From Enterobacter cancerogenus (GTDB lineage: Bacteria; Pseudomonadota; Gammaproteobacteria; Enterobacterales; Enterobacteriaceae): a stretch of 64,000 nt of DNA. Made by a program: the position numbers and the translations under genes. The DNA is taken from the NCBI RefSeq assembly GCF_019047785.1, contig NZ_CP077290.1, positions 1 through 64,000 of the forward strand, given 5' to 3'. Shown here piece after piece: positions 35,868 through 43,487 of the stretch; position 1 is the stretch's first letter, and each line of letters opens with the position of its first letter. The notes beneath the pieces were generated by a model that was not told where the DNA came from, did no database searches, and worked only from the letters and a program-made list of their open reading frames with translations.

Positions 35868-35886
35868 TGTTGTTGCATCCGCCACA
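35868..35886 (+). promoter_or_regulatory. Ogr-type site upstream of V
   Basis: TGT (35868-35870) and ACA (35884-35886) are 13 bases apart, the same spacing as the site between P and O. Phage-type GC-rich sequence resumes here after the cargo. The distance to the V start (67 bases) leaves little room for a leader if the dyad is centred at -55, so the call is tentative. Confidence 0.4.
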
Positions 35887-35934
35887 AAACCCACCTCGAT
35901 TGCCGCAGGCCTCGTCCGGCGGCATCCTTTCCCC

Positions 35935-36576
35935 ATGAATAATTTAAATTCTCTGCAGGAAATCGCACGCGCGATCCGCAACCTTATCCGCACCGGCATT
36001 GTGACCGACGTAGACCTCGACGAGGGGGTGTGTCGTGTCCAGACCGGCGGTATGCAAACCACCTGGCTTAACTGGCTCACCTGTCGCGCCGGTCGCTCTC
36101 GCGTGTGGTGGGCTCCCTCGGTAGGTGAGCAGGTGTTATTGCTGGCCATCGGCGGAGAGCTCGATACTGCCTTTGTGTTGCCGGGCATTTTCTCTGATGA
36201 CCATCCCGCGCCGTCAGCCTCACCCGATGCGCTTCACGTTACTTTTCCTGATGGCGCGGTCTTCGAGTACGAGCCCGAAAACGGCGCGCTCACCGTGTCC
36301 GGTATCAAAACCGCCGACGTCACCGCGTCGGATTCCATCACGGCCACCGTGCCGCTGGTACTGGTAAAAGCCGAAACCCGCATCACGCTCGATACGCCCG
36401 AGGTGGTATGCACCAACAAGCTGACGACCGGCACGCTCGAAGTGCAGAAAGGCGGGAAGATGTCCGGGAACATCGAGCATACCGGCGGGACATTTACCTC
36501 AAACGGCGTGCAGGTGGATGACCACGACCACGGCGGCGTCGAACGGGGCGGAAGCTGGACGGAGGGCACTAAATGA
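35935..36576 (+). CDS. V: baseplate spike protein V
   Basis: 213 residues from the ATG at 35935 (P2 V 211), giving MNNLNSLQEIARAIRNLIRTG. It forms the trimeric membrane-piercing tip of the baseplate: an OB-fold N-terminal domain (WWAPSVGEQVLLLAIGGELDTAFVLPG), then repetitive beta-helix sequence, and a C-terminal DDHDHGG, the H-x-H that binds iron at the spike apex in P2. The ribosome-binding site is weak. First gene of the V-W-J-I-H-G tail operon; it overlaps W by four bases. Confidence 0.94.
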   Translation: MNNLNSLQEIARAIRNLIRTGIVTDVDLDEGVCRVQTGGMQTTWLNWLTCRAGRSRVWWAPSVGEQVLLLAIGGELDTAFVLPGIFSDDHPAPSASPDALHVTFPDGAVFEYEPENGALTVSGIKTADVTASDSITATVPLVLVKAETRITLDTPEVVCTNKLTTGTLEVQKGGKMSGNIEHTGGTFTSNGVQVDDHDHGGVERGGSWTEGTK

Positions 36577-36923
36577 CGGTGCGTTATCTAGGAATGAACA
36601 GCCAGACCGGCCTCAGTATCTCTGAGGTTGAGCATATCCGGCAAAGCGTGCGCAACATTCTGGTCACACCGGTTGGGTCGCGCGTCATGCGTCGTGAATA
36701 CGGCTCGCTTCTGTCGCAAATGATTGACCAGCCGCAGACCCCGGCGCTGCGCCTGCAGATTATGGCCGCGTGCTATTCCGCGATCCAGAAGTGGGAGCCC
36801 CGCGTAAATCTCTCGACCATCACCTTTGAACGGGCGGAGACCGACGGCGGGCTGTATGTCGACATCACCGGCACCCGCTCCACCGGCGGCCAGCCTTTTT
36901 CACTCACCATTCCACTGAGTTAA
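36573..36923 (+). CDS. W: baseplate assembly protein W
   Basis: 116 residues (P2 W 115). A gp25-like lysozyme-fold baseplate protein: RYLGMNSQTGLSISEVEHIRQSVRNILVTPVGSRVMRREYGSLLSQMIDQP is the family signature, with the EYGS segment shared with T4 gp25. It joins V and J in the baseplate wedge. ATGA overlap with V. Confidence 0.94.
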   Translation: MTVRYLGMNSQTGLSISEVEHIRQSVRNILVTPVGSRVMRREYGSLLSQMIDQPQTPALRLQIMAACYSAIQKWEPRVNLSTITFERAETDGGLYVDITGTRSTGGQPFSLTIPLS

Positions 36924-36928
36924 ACGCT

Positions 36929-37837
36929 ATGGCAATTGTTGACCTTAACCAGCTCGCCGCGCCTGACGTCGTGGAGGAACTGGACTATGAAACCATCCTG
37001 AGCGAGCGAAAGGCGACGCTCGTCTCGCTTTATCCCGAGGAACAACAGGAGGCCGTTGCGCGCACGCTGATGCTTGAATCAGAGCCGATTCTTAAGCTGC
37101 TGGAAGAAAACGCCTACCGGGAAGTAATCTGGCGACAGCGCGTCAACGAGGCCGCGCGCGCGGTCATGCTGGCCTACGCCACTGGCGCAGACCTCGACCA
37201 GATAGGCGCAAATTACAACGTCAAGCGCCTTGTTATCACGCCTGCAGACAACACCACGTTACCGCCAACGCCTGCCGTGATGGAGTCGGACACAGACTAT
37301 CGTCTGCGCATTCAACAGGCATTTGAGGGGCTGAGTACCGCAGGCTCTGTCGGCTCATATCAGTTTCATGGCCGCAGCGCTGACGGGCGTGTCGCCGATA
37401 TTTCGGTCATCAGTCCCGCGCCTGCGTGTGTCACGGTCACGGTGCTGTCACGCGAAAATAACGGGATAGCTTCTGACGAGCTGCTCGCCATCGTGCACAC
37501 CGCGCTGAACGATGAGGACGTCAGGCCGGTCGCTGACCGCGTGACCGTGCAGTCGGCGAACATTGTAGACTATAAAATCACCGCATCGCTTTACCTTTAT
37601 CCCGGTCCCGAAAGTGAGCCGGTACTCAGTGCGGCAAAAGCAAAGCTGCAGGCGTATATCACCGCGCAGCACCGGCTCGGGCGTGATATCCGCAAATCTG
37701 CAATTTATGCCGCGCTCCACGTCGAGGGGGTACAGCGCGTTGAGCTGGCCGCGCCGGTGGCCGACATCGTGCTCGATGACACGCAGGCGTCATGGTGCAC
37801 CGAGTACAGCGTGACCATCGGGGGCAACGATGAATAA
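36929..37837 (+). CDS. J: baseplate assembly protein J
   Basis: 302 residues, exactly P2 J. A gp6-like baseplate wedge protein: MAIVDLNQLAAPDVVEELDYETIL start, LMLESEPILKLLEENAYREVIWRQRVNEAARAVMLAYATGADLDQIGANY, and the GRSADGRVADISVISPAPACVTVTVLS segment. It polymerises into the baseplate ring in the P2 model. Overlaps I by eight bases. Confidence 0.95.
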   Translation: MAIVDLNQLAAPDVVEELDYETILSERKATLVSLYPEEQQEAVARTLMLESEPILKLLEENAYREVIWRQRVNEAARAVMLAYATGADLDQIGANYNVKRLVITPADNTTLPPTPAVMESDTDYRLRIQQAFEGLSTAGSVGSYQFHGRSADGRVADISVISPAPACVTVTVLSRENNGIASDELLAIVHTALNDEDVRPVADRVTVQSANIVDYKITASLYLYPGPESEPVLSAAKAKLQAYITAQHRLGRDIRKSAIYAALHVEGVQRVELAAPVADIVLDDTQASWCTEYSVTIGGNDE

Positions 37838-38360
37838 TACCCGACTGTTGCCGGTGGGCTCGTCGCCGCTTGAGGTGGCGGCGGCGCGCGCCTGCGCTGA
37901 AATCGAAAATACTCCCGTCCCCCTGCGCCGACTCTGGAGTCCTGACGACTGCCCGGCAAATCTGCTGCCATGGCTGGCGTGGGCGTTTTCCGTTGACCGC
38001 TGGGATGAGAGCTGGCCGGAGGCTACAAAAAGGGACGTGATCCGCGCGGCGTGGTACATCCACGCACACAAGGGGACGATTGGCGCAGTGCGCCGCGTGG
38101 TGGAGCCGCTCGGCTATCTGATTAACGTCTCTGAGTGGTGGCAAACAAACGACCCACCCGGCACGTTTCGCCTCGATATCGGCGTGTTAGAGACGGGCAT
38201 CACCGAGGAAATGTACTACGAAATGGAGCGGCTTATTGCCGATGCAAAGCCAGCCAGCCGCCATTTAATCGGCCTCAATATTATTCAGGACATTCCCGGC
38301 TATCTGTACACCGGTGCCCTGAGCTATGACGGTGACATCATCACGGTTTACCCCGGATAA
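37830..38360 (+). CDS. I: tail protein I
   Basis: 176 residues, exactly P2 I. Starts MNNTRLLPVGSSPLEVAAARACAEIENTPVPLRRLWSPDDCPANLLPWLAWAFSVDRWDE, the strongly conserved N-terminus; GTIGAVRRVVEPLG follows. It links the baseplate to the tail fibres. Downstream spacing to H is 11 bases. Confidence 0.95.
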   Translation: MNNTRLLPVGSSPLEVAAARACAEIENTPVPLRRLWSPDDCPANLLPWLAWAFSVDRWDESWPEATKRDVIRAAWYIHAHKGTIGAVRRVVEPLGYLINVSEWWQTNDPPGTFRLDIGVLETGITEEMYYEMERLIADAKPASRHLIGLNIIQDIPGYLYTGALSYDGDIITVYPG

Positions 38361-38371
38361 GTGAGAGCACA

Positions 38372-40345
38372 ATGACAGTGAAATACAAAACGGTCATCAC
38401 CAAAGCCGGTGCGGAAAAACTCGCGGCGGCGACCGTCCCGAACGGGAAAAAGGTGAATTTTACGGCGATGGCCGTGGGTGACGGTGGCGGCACGCTACCA
38501 GTGCCAGACCCTAACCAGACAAAGCTTGTCAAAGAGGTCTGGCGTCACACACTGAACAAAATCAGCCAGGACAGGAAAAATAAAAATTATGTCGTGGCAG
38601 AACTGCTTATCCCGCCTGAAACCGGCGGTTTCTGGATGCGCGAGCTCGGGCTCTATGATGACACCGGCACGCTGATTGCAGTCGGTAACATGGCCGAAAG
38701 CTACAAGCCAGCGCTGGCAGAGGGCTCAGGCCGCGCGCAGACCGTTCGAATGGTCATCATGGTGAGCGACATCGAGTCAGTCGAGCTGACCATTGACACC
38801 TCAACGGTAATGGCTACGCAGGACTACGTTGACGACAAGCTCGCGGAGCATGAGCAGTCCCGCCGCCATCCTGACGCCACCCTCACTGCAAAGGGTTTCA
38901 CTCAGCTAAGCAGTGCGACCGACAGCACGTCTGAGGCGCTCGCAGCGACGCCGAAAGCGGTTAAGGCGGCGTATGACCTTGCCAAAGGGAAATACACGGC
39001 TCAGGACGCCACCACGGCGCAAAAGGGCATCGTCCAGCTCAGCAGCGCGACCGACAGCACGTCTGAGGCGCTCGCAGCGACGCCGAAAGCGGTTAAGGCG
39101 GCGTATGACCTTGCCAAAGGGAAATACACGGCTCAGGACGCCACCACGGCGCAAAAGGGCATCGTCCAACTCAGTAGCGAGACCGACAGCACGTCTGAGG
39201 CACTGGCTGCGACACCGAAAGCCGTTAAAGCCGCAAATGACAATGCCGCTGCAGCAAATAAAAATGCCAGTGAGCGAGTCAGTAAATCTGGCGACAGCAT
39301 GACCGGAACGTTAAATCAGGACTCAGTAGCGCAGGCAACCTATAACCTGACGGCACTTTCCAACGCTGTTACAGGTAATAAAAATTATCTGCGTAAAATG
39401 CGCGGTGGCGGGACGGATACTATCTGGCATGAAACCGTTCAGGGTGGCGAGTATCGTCTGGCGACAGGGAGCACTGATGCACAGGAAGAGCTGGCAATAA
39501 GTACCAGCGCCGGTGTCAGAACGCGAGGGAATTTCACCTCGCAAACTGGCGGGTTTTATTCAGGAAACGACAAAAAGTTTTCCTTTGTTTCTTCAAATAC
39601 TTCTGACAAAAATGCCACCTTGCGCCTTTGGGGGAATGCTGACCGGCCAACAGTAGTTGAACTGGGGGACGACACCGGCTATCACCTTTATTCTCAGCGA
39701 AGTAAAGATGGTTCGTTACAATTTCAGTATAACGGCGCAGGGCTATTTAGCGGTTATTTACGCGCAGGCGGGGAAGTGCAATCAAGTTCGGCCAATAGTT
39801 ACCGCATAGCATATGGCGCTTTTGGGACGTTCTGGCGAAATGATGGCGGAAGCCTTTATTTGATGCTGACAAACAAAGATGACCCGTGGGGGAATTACAA
39901 CGCCCTGAGACCTTTCCGGGTAAGTCTCAATAACGGTGAAGTAATAATCAGCAAACTCAATTTATCTGACTTCGGATATTTTGATGCGCGTTATTATACT
40001 AAAGCACAATCTGATGCGGGCTATATGCCCAAGACTGGCGCATACACAAAAGCCGAGTCTGACGGGCGTTTCCAGCCGAAAGGGAATTACACCCCTGCAG
40101 GTCAGGCGTATACAAAAGCAGAGTCGGATGCGCGTTATGGGGTGGTAAATGGTATTCGCCGCGGTGGTCAACAAATCAGAAACCCGACTGATGCGTGGTT
40201 TGGCAACTGGGAGTCACCTGCCGGTTGCGTAGTGACGGGTATTCAAATGGACGGCAGAAGTGATGGCCGAAAACTAGGGGTATATTTCCGTCAAATGCAG
40301 TACCTGAACAAGCAAACTGGCGCATGGGTTAACATTGGGGATTAA
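38372..40345 (+). CDS. H: tail fibre protein H
   Basis: 657 residues (P2 H 669). The N-terminal about 170 residues (TKAGAEKLAAATVPNGKKVNFTAMAVGDGGG, the DUF3751 baseplate-anchoring region) are P2-like. Next come two perfect and one diverged 44-residue repeats (ATDSTSEALAATPKAVKAAYDLAKGKYTAQDATTAQKGIVQLSS). The distal half is different: a beta-rich shaft and a C-terminal set of YTKAESDARY-type motifs (about 545-610), then a VTGIQMDGRSDGRKLG tip. This distal part should bind the host receptor and sets host range. Needs the chaperone G, encoded next. Confidence 0.9.
   Translation: MTVKYKTVITKAGAEKLAAATVPNGKKVNFTAMAVGDGGGTLPVPDPNQTKLVKEVWRHTLNKISQDRKNKNYVVAELLIPPETGGFWMRELGLYDDTGTLIAVGNMAESYKPALAEGSGRAQTVRMVIMVSDIESVELTIDTSTVMATQDYVDDKLAEHEQSRRHPDATLTAKGFTQLSSATDSTSEALAATPKAVKAAYDLAKGKYTAQDATTAQKGIVQLSSATDSTSEALAATPKAVKAAYDLAKGKYTAQDATTAQKGIVQLSSETDSTSEALAATPKAVKAANDNAAAANKNASERVSKSGDSMTGTLNQDSVAQATYNLTALSNAVTGNKNYLRKMRGGGTDTIWHETVQGGEYRLATGSTDAQEELAISTSAGVRTRGNFTSQTGGFYSGNDKKFSFVSSNTSDKNATLRLWGNADRPTVVELGDDTGYHLYSQRSKDGSLQFQYNGAGLFSGYLRAGGEVQSSSANSYRIAYGAFGTFWRNDGGSLYLMLTNKDDPWGNYNALRPFRVSLNNGEVIISKLNLSDFGYFDARYYTKAQSDAGYMPKTGAYTKAESDGRFQPKGNYTPAGQAYTKAESDARYGVVNGIRRGGQQIRNPTDAWFGNWESPAGCVVTGIQMDGRSDGRKLGVYFRQMQYLNKQTGAWVNIGD
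38915..39178 (+). repeat. 132-bp tandem repeat inside H
   Basis: Unit 1 at 38915-39046 and unit 2 at 39047-39178 are essentially identical; a third, diverged and partial copy begins at 39179. The unit is 44 codons, so copy-number change keeps frame and would lengthen or shorten the fibre shaft. Confidence 0.85.
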
Positions 40346-40347
40346 AT

Positions 40348-40863
40348 ATGGATACGTTTATTAATCCAGTTATTTATAAATACGAACACATTGAAGTAAG
40401 CGGAATAATGCGTACCGGACTTTATTTTCATGATGAGCATGGCCGGGACTGGTACGAAACTTTAACCGGCTGGAAAGGTGCTGTTTCTCTGGATGATGAC
40501 GGGATTGTCGTTGCTTACGAGCAGGATGTTTCGTATATGGGGATGGAAGAAGGCCGCAATGTCTATGAGGTCGACCCCCTGAGTGTGCCGGTAGATGTTT
40601 TAGGGAATTACAAATATGTGGATGGTATTTTTTACGATATCCGCCCTGATGCGACGACGCTTGCCGAACAAACCCGAAAACAGCTCATTGAAGATGCGGG
40701 GCTGATAATTTCAGTCCTGCAGGGCGCAGTCGATGAGTCGATGGCTACTGATGCTGAAAAGGCCAGCCTATCAGCGTGGAAGAAATACCGGGTTTTACTT
40801 TACAGAGTTGATACCAGTAAGCCCGAAGAAATTGAATGGCCTGAGCTACCACCGAAGAATTAA
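40348..40863 (+). CDS. G: tail fibre assembly protein G
   Basis: 171 residues (P2 G 175). Caudovirales tail-fibre chaperone: an N-terminal fibre-specific part (MDTFINPVIYKYEHIEVSG...) and the conserved C-terminal ATTLAEQTRKQLIEDAGLIISVLQGAVDESMATDAEKASLSAWKKYRVLLYRVDTSKPEEIEWPELP, the Tfa-type signature. It helps H trimerise. Two bases after H. Confidence 0.9.
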   Translation: MDTFINPVIYKYEHIEVSGIMRTGLYFHDEHGRDWYETLTGWKGAVSLDDDGIVVAYEQDVSYMGMEEGRNVYEVDPLSVPVDVLGNYKYVDGIFYDIRPDATTLAEQTRKQLIEDAGLIISVLQGAVDESMATDAEKASLSAWKKYRVLLYRVDTSKPEEIEWPELPPKN

Positions 40864-40887
40864 TAAAAAAACCCGCGTCAAGCGTGT

Positions 40888-41010
40888 TTAATCGTAGGGG
40901 CATTCTTCATAGTCTTTTTCAGTTTCATCACCGGCAAACAGCCTGAGCCAGCAAAAGCCAAAGAGGCACCATGCAGCCAGACCACCACCAACCCAGAGTA
41001 ATATCGTCAT
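40888..41010 (-). CDS. 40-residue small membrane protein
   Basis: ATG at 41010 on the minus strand opens a 40-residue frame, MTILLWVGGGLAAWCLFGFC ... then a charged tail GDETEKDYEECPYD. GAGGGAGCG precedes the start with good spacing. One hydrophobic helix (about 3-25) with an acidic, probably cytoplasmic, tail. It lies in the gap between G and FI, where P2 has fun(Z) in a cargo position, and is antisense to the direction of the tail operons. Not recognised; the strong ribosome site and sensible topology favour a real gene. Confidence 0.55.
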   Translation of the reverse strand: MTILLWVGGGLAAWCLFGFCWLRLFAGDETEKDYEECPYD

Positions 41011-41238
41011 TCTCGCTCCCTCGTTAATGGCGAAACGATAGCGACAATATCCCTTCATTGATAATGGTTATCAGCGATCAATTCCAGGAGATTGATCGCT
41101 GAAAACGATCAATCACCATTTCCGCACGCTTCACCGGTTGACTGCGCGTTGTACTGCCCCTTCTCCAACGGCATTACGTTTCTTGCGCCTCGCGCACAAC
41201 AGAAAATAGTCGCACCCCTTTACCACGGAGTTAAACAA

Positions 41239-42432
41239 ATGGGCGACTATCACCACGGCGTCGAGGTCATCGAGATTAACGATGGCACGCGCACCATTTC
41301 CACCGTCTCGACGGCCATCATCGGCATGGTCTGCACGGCCAGCGATGCTGACGAAAAGACGTTTCCACTTAACGAGCCGGTGCTGATTACCAGTGTGCAA
41401 ACAGCTATCGGTAAAGCCGGGAAAAAAGGCACGCTGTCAAAATCCCTGCAGGCCATCGCCGACCAGTGCAAGCCGGTCATTGTGGTGGTGCGCGTTCCCG
41501 AAGGTATCGACGACCCGGAAGACCCGGAAGCGGCGCAGAAAGAAACCATTTCCAACATCATTGGCGCGACCGATGAAAACGGCAAATACACCGGGCTGAA
41601 AGCGCTGTTAACGGCGAAAACCGTCACCGGCGTCAAGCCGCGCATTCTCGGCGTGCCGGGGCTGGATACGCAGGAAGTGGCGACCGCGCTTGCGTCGACC
41701 TGCCAGAGCCTGCGCGCATTCGGCTACGTGAGCGCGTGGGGCTGCAAGACCATTTCCGACGCCATCAAATACCGTGAGAATTTCAGCCAGCGCGAGCTGA
41801 TGGTCATTCACCCTGATTTTCTGGCATGGGACACCACGACAAACGAAACCCGGACCGCATGGGCGACCGCCCGCGCGCTCGGCCTGCGCGCCAAAATCGA
41901 CCAGGAGACCGGCTGGCACAAAACGCTCTCTAACGTCGGCGTGAATGGCGTCACCGGCGTCAGTACCTCGGTCTCATGGGATTTGCAGGAGAAGGCCACT
42001 GACGCGAACCTGTTAAATCAGGCCGGGGTGACAACGCTCATCCGTAACGACGGCTTTAAATTCTGGGGCAACCGTACCTGCTCAGATGACTCGCTTTTCC
42101 TGTTTGAAAACTACACCCGCACGGCGCAGGTGCTGGCCGACACGATGGCGGAGGCGCACGCGTGGGCGATTGATAAACCCGTTACCGCAACGCTTATCCG
42201 CGACATTGTCGCCGGTATCAATGCCAAATTCCGCGAGCTGAAAAACAACGGCTATATCGTTGACGGTACGTGCTGGTACGACCCGGAGTCGAACAGCGTG
42301 GAAACCCTGAAAGCCGGGAAGCTGTATATCGATTACGACTACACCCCCGTCCCGCCGCTGGAAAACCTGACCCTGCGCCAGCGCATCACCGATACGTATC
42401 TGGCAGACCTGTCAGACTCGGTCAACAGCTAA
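41239..42432 (+). CDS. FI: tail sheath protein FI
   Basis: 397 residues from the ATG at 41239 (P2 FI 396), preceded by CGGAG and giving MGDYHHGVEVIEINDGTRTIS. It forms the contractile sheath. Landmarks: SLQAIADQCKPVIVVVRVPEG, the GVPGLDTQEVATALASTCQSLRAFGYVSA core and the C-terminal NNGYIVDGTCWYDPESNSVETLKAGKLYIDYDYTPVPPLENL. The frame is open upstream to 41092 but that extension is not conserved. First gene of the FI-FII-E-T-U-D operon. Confidence 0.96.
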   Translation: MGDYHHGVEVIEINDGTRTISTVSTAIIGMVCTASDADEKTFPLNEPVLITSVQTAIGKAGKKGTLSKSLQAIADQCKPVIVVVRVPEGIDDPEDPEAAQKETISNIIGATDENGKYTGLKALLTAKTVTGVKPRILGVPGLDTQEVATALASTCQSLRAFGYVSAWGCKTISDAIKYRENFSQRELMVIHPDFLAWDTTTNETRTAWATARALGLRAKIDQETGWHKTLSNVGVNGVTGVSTSVSWDLQEKATDANLLNQAGVTTLIRNDGFKFWGNRTCSDDSLFLFENYTRTAQVLADTMAEAHAWAIDKPVTATLIRDIVAGINAKFRELKNNGYIVDGTCWYDPESNSVETLKAGKLYIDYDYTPVPPLENLTLRQRITDTYLADLSDSVNS

Positions 42433-42444
42433 GGAGCTCAGAGC

Positions 42445-42963
42445 ATGGCGTTACCACGCAAACTGAAATACCTGAACATGTTTAACGACGGTCTCAGCTA
42501 TATGGGCGTCGTTGAATCCGTCACCCTGCCAAAGCTGACCCGTAAGCTTGAGAAATACCGTGGCGGCGGGATGCCCGGCTCGGTGTCGATTGACCTCGGT
42601 CTCGATGACGACGCGCTGTCGCTTGAGTGGACGCTGGGCGGTCTGCCTGACGTCGAGCTGTGGGCGCAGTACGCGTCACCGGGGGCGGATAGCGTGCCGC
42701 TGCGCTTCACCGGCTCATTCCAGCGCGATGACACTGGCGCTATTTCTGCCGTTGAGGTGGTCATGCGTGGCCGTCATAAGGAGTTCGACGGCGGCGAAAA
42801 CAAACAGGGCGAAAGCGGCACGACCAAAATCGCGACCGAGTGCTCTTACTACCAGCTCACGATTGACGGCAAAGAGGTCATCGAGATTGACGTCATCAAC
42901 ATGGTGATGAAAGTCGACGGCGTCGACCGTCTCGCTGAGCACCGCCGGGCGATTGGCCTGTAA
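42445..42963 (+). CDS. FII: tail tube protein FII
   Basis: 172 residues, identical in length to P2 FII. MALPRKLKYLNMFNDGLSYMGVVESVTLPKLTRKLEKYRGGGMPGSV is the conserved start; DLGLDDDALSLEWTLGGL and GRHKEFDGGENKQGESGTTKI follow. It polymerises into the inner tail tube. A strong AAGGAG lies before the ATG. Confidence 0.96.
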   Translation: MALPRKLKYLNMFNDGLSYMGVVESVTLPKLTRKLEKYRGGGMPGSVSIDLGLDDDALSLEWTLGGLPDVELWAQYASPGADSVPLRFTGSFQRDDTGAISAVEVVMRGRHKEFDGGENKQGESGTTKIATECSYYQLTIDGKEVIEIDVINMVMKVDGVDRLAEHRRAIGL

Positions 42964-43023
42964 TCCGTTAACCGGTCAGCCAGGCTGGCCGGTCACTTAC
43001 TCAGATTCAAAGAGAGCAACATC

Positions 43024-43332
43024 ATGGAAAACATCAACGAAACCGCCACCACCGAAACCGAAAACCCGAACATTGTGATCCTCGATAATCCCGTCATGCG
43101 CGGGGAGCAAAAAATCGAACAGGTGACTGTGACCAAACCCAACGCCGGGACTCTGCGCGGCGTGAGTCTGGCCTCACTGGCAAACTCAGACGTCGATGCG
43201 CTGATTAAAGTGCTGCCGCGTATGACGTACCCGGCACTCACCGAGCATGAGGTCATGCGTCTGGAAGCGTCAGACCTGATTTTGTTCGCCGGTAAGGTGG
43301 TTGGTTTTTTGTCACCATCTTCGGCTCGCTGA
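43024..43332 (+). CDS. E: tail chaperone E
   Basis: 102 residues in the zero frame (P2 E 91). MENINETATTETENPNIVILDNPVMRGEQKIEQVTVTKPNAGTLRGVSL is the family N-terminus, followed by DALIKVLPRMTYPALTEHEVMRLEASDLILFAGKVVGF. Near codon 95 a T-TTT-TTG slippery heptamer (43305-43311) lies in the correct phase for a -1 shift, after which the zero frame ends shortly. E alone is expected to act with the E+E' fusion in tail-tube assembly on T. Confidence 0.92.
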   Translation: MENINETATTETENPNIVILDNPVMRGEQKIEQVTVTKPNAGTLRGVSLASLANSDVDALIKVLPRMTYPALTEHEVMRLEASDLILFAGKVVGFLSPSSAR

Positions 43333-43487
43333 CATTCCCCGATAACCTTTCGGTTGATGACCTGATGGCGGATATCGCGGTGATTTTTCACTGGCCGCCA
43401 TCAGAGCTTTATTCACTGAGCGTGACCGAGCTCATCACATGGCGCGACAAGGCGCTGCAGCGAAGCGGACACCACCATGAGCAATAA
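43024..43487 (+). CDS. E+E' tail chaperone fusion by -1 programmed frameshift
   Basis: Reading -1 after the slippery T-TTT-TTG at 43305-43311, the frame is open for 58 more codons to the TAA at 43485-43487. It encodes VTIFGSLTFPDNLSVDDLMADIAVIFHWPPSELYSLSVTELITWRDK, clearly E'-like by the FHWPPS segment. The fusion would be about 154 residues; it ends 11 bases inside T. Frameshifting in E is established for P2 and many tailed phages; efficiency here is unmeasured. Confidence 0.85.

Noticed and set aside
36935..37837. Alternative later start for J
   Set aside because: The 302-residue form from 36929 equals P2 J and has the conserved N-terminus.
38915..39300. Repeats in H as a CRISPR array or as DGR template/variable repeats
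   Set aside because: They are 132-bp coding repeats, contiguous without spacers and in frame; no adenine-directed mismatch pattern between copies and no template repeat near the RT.
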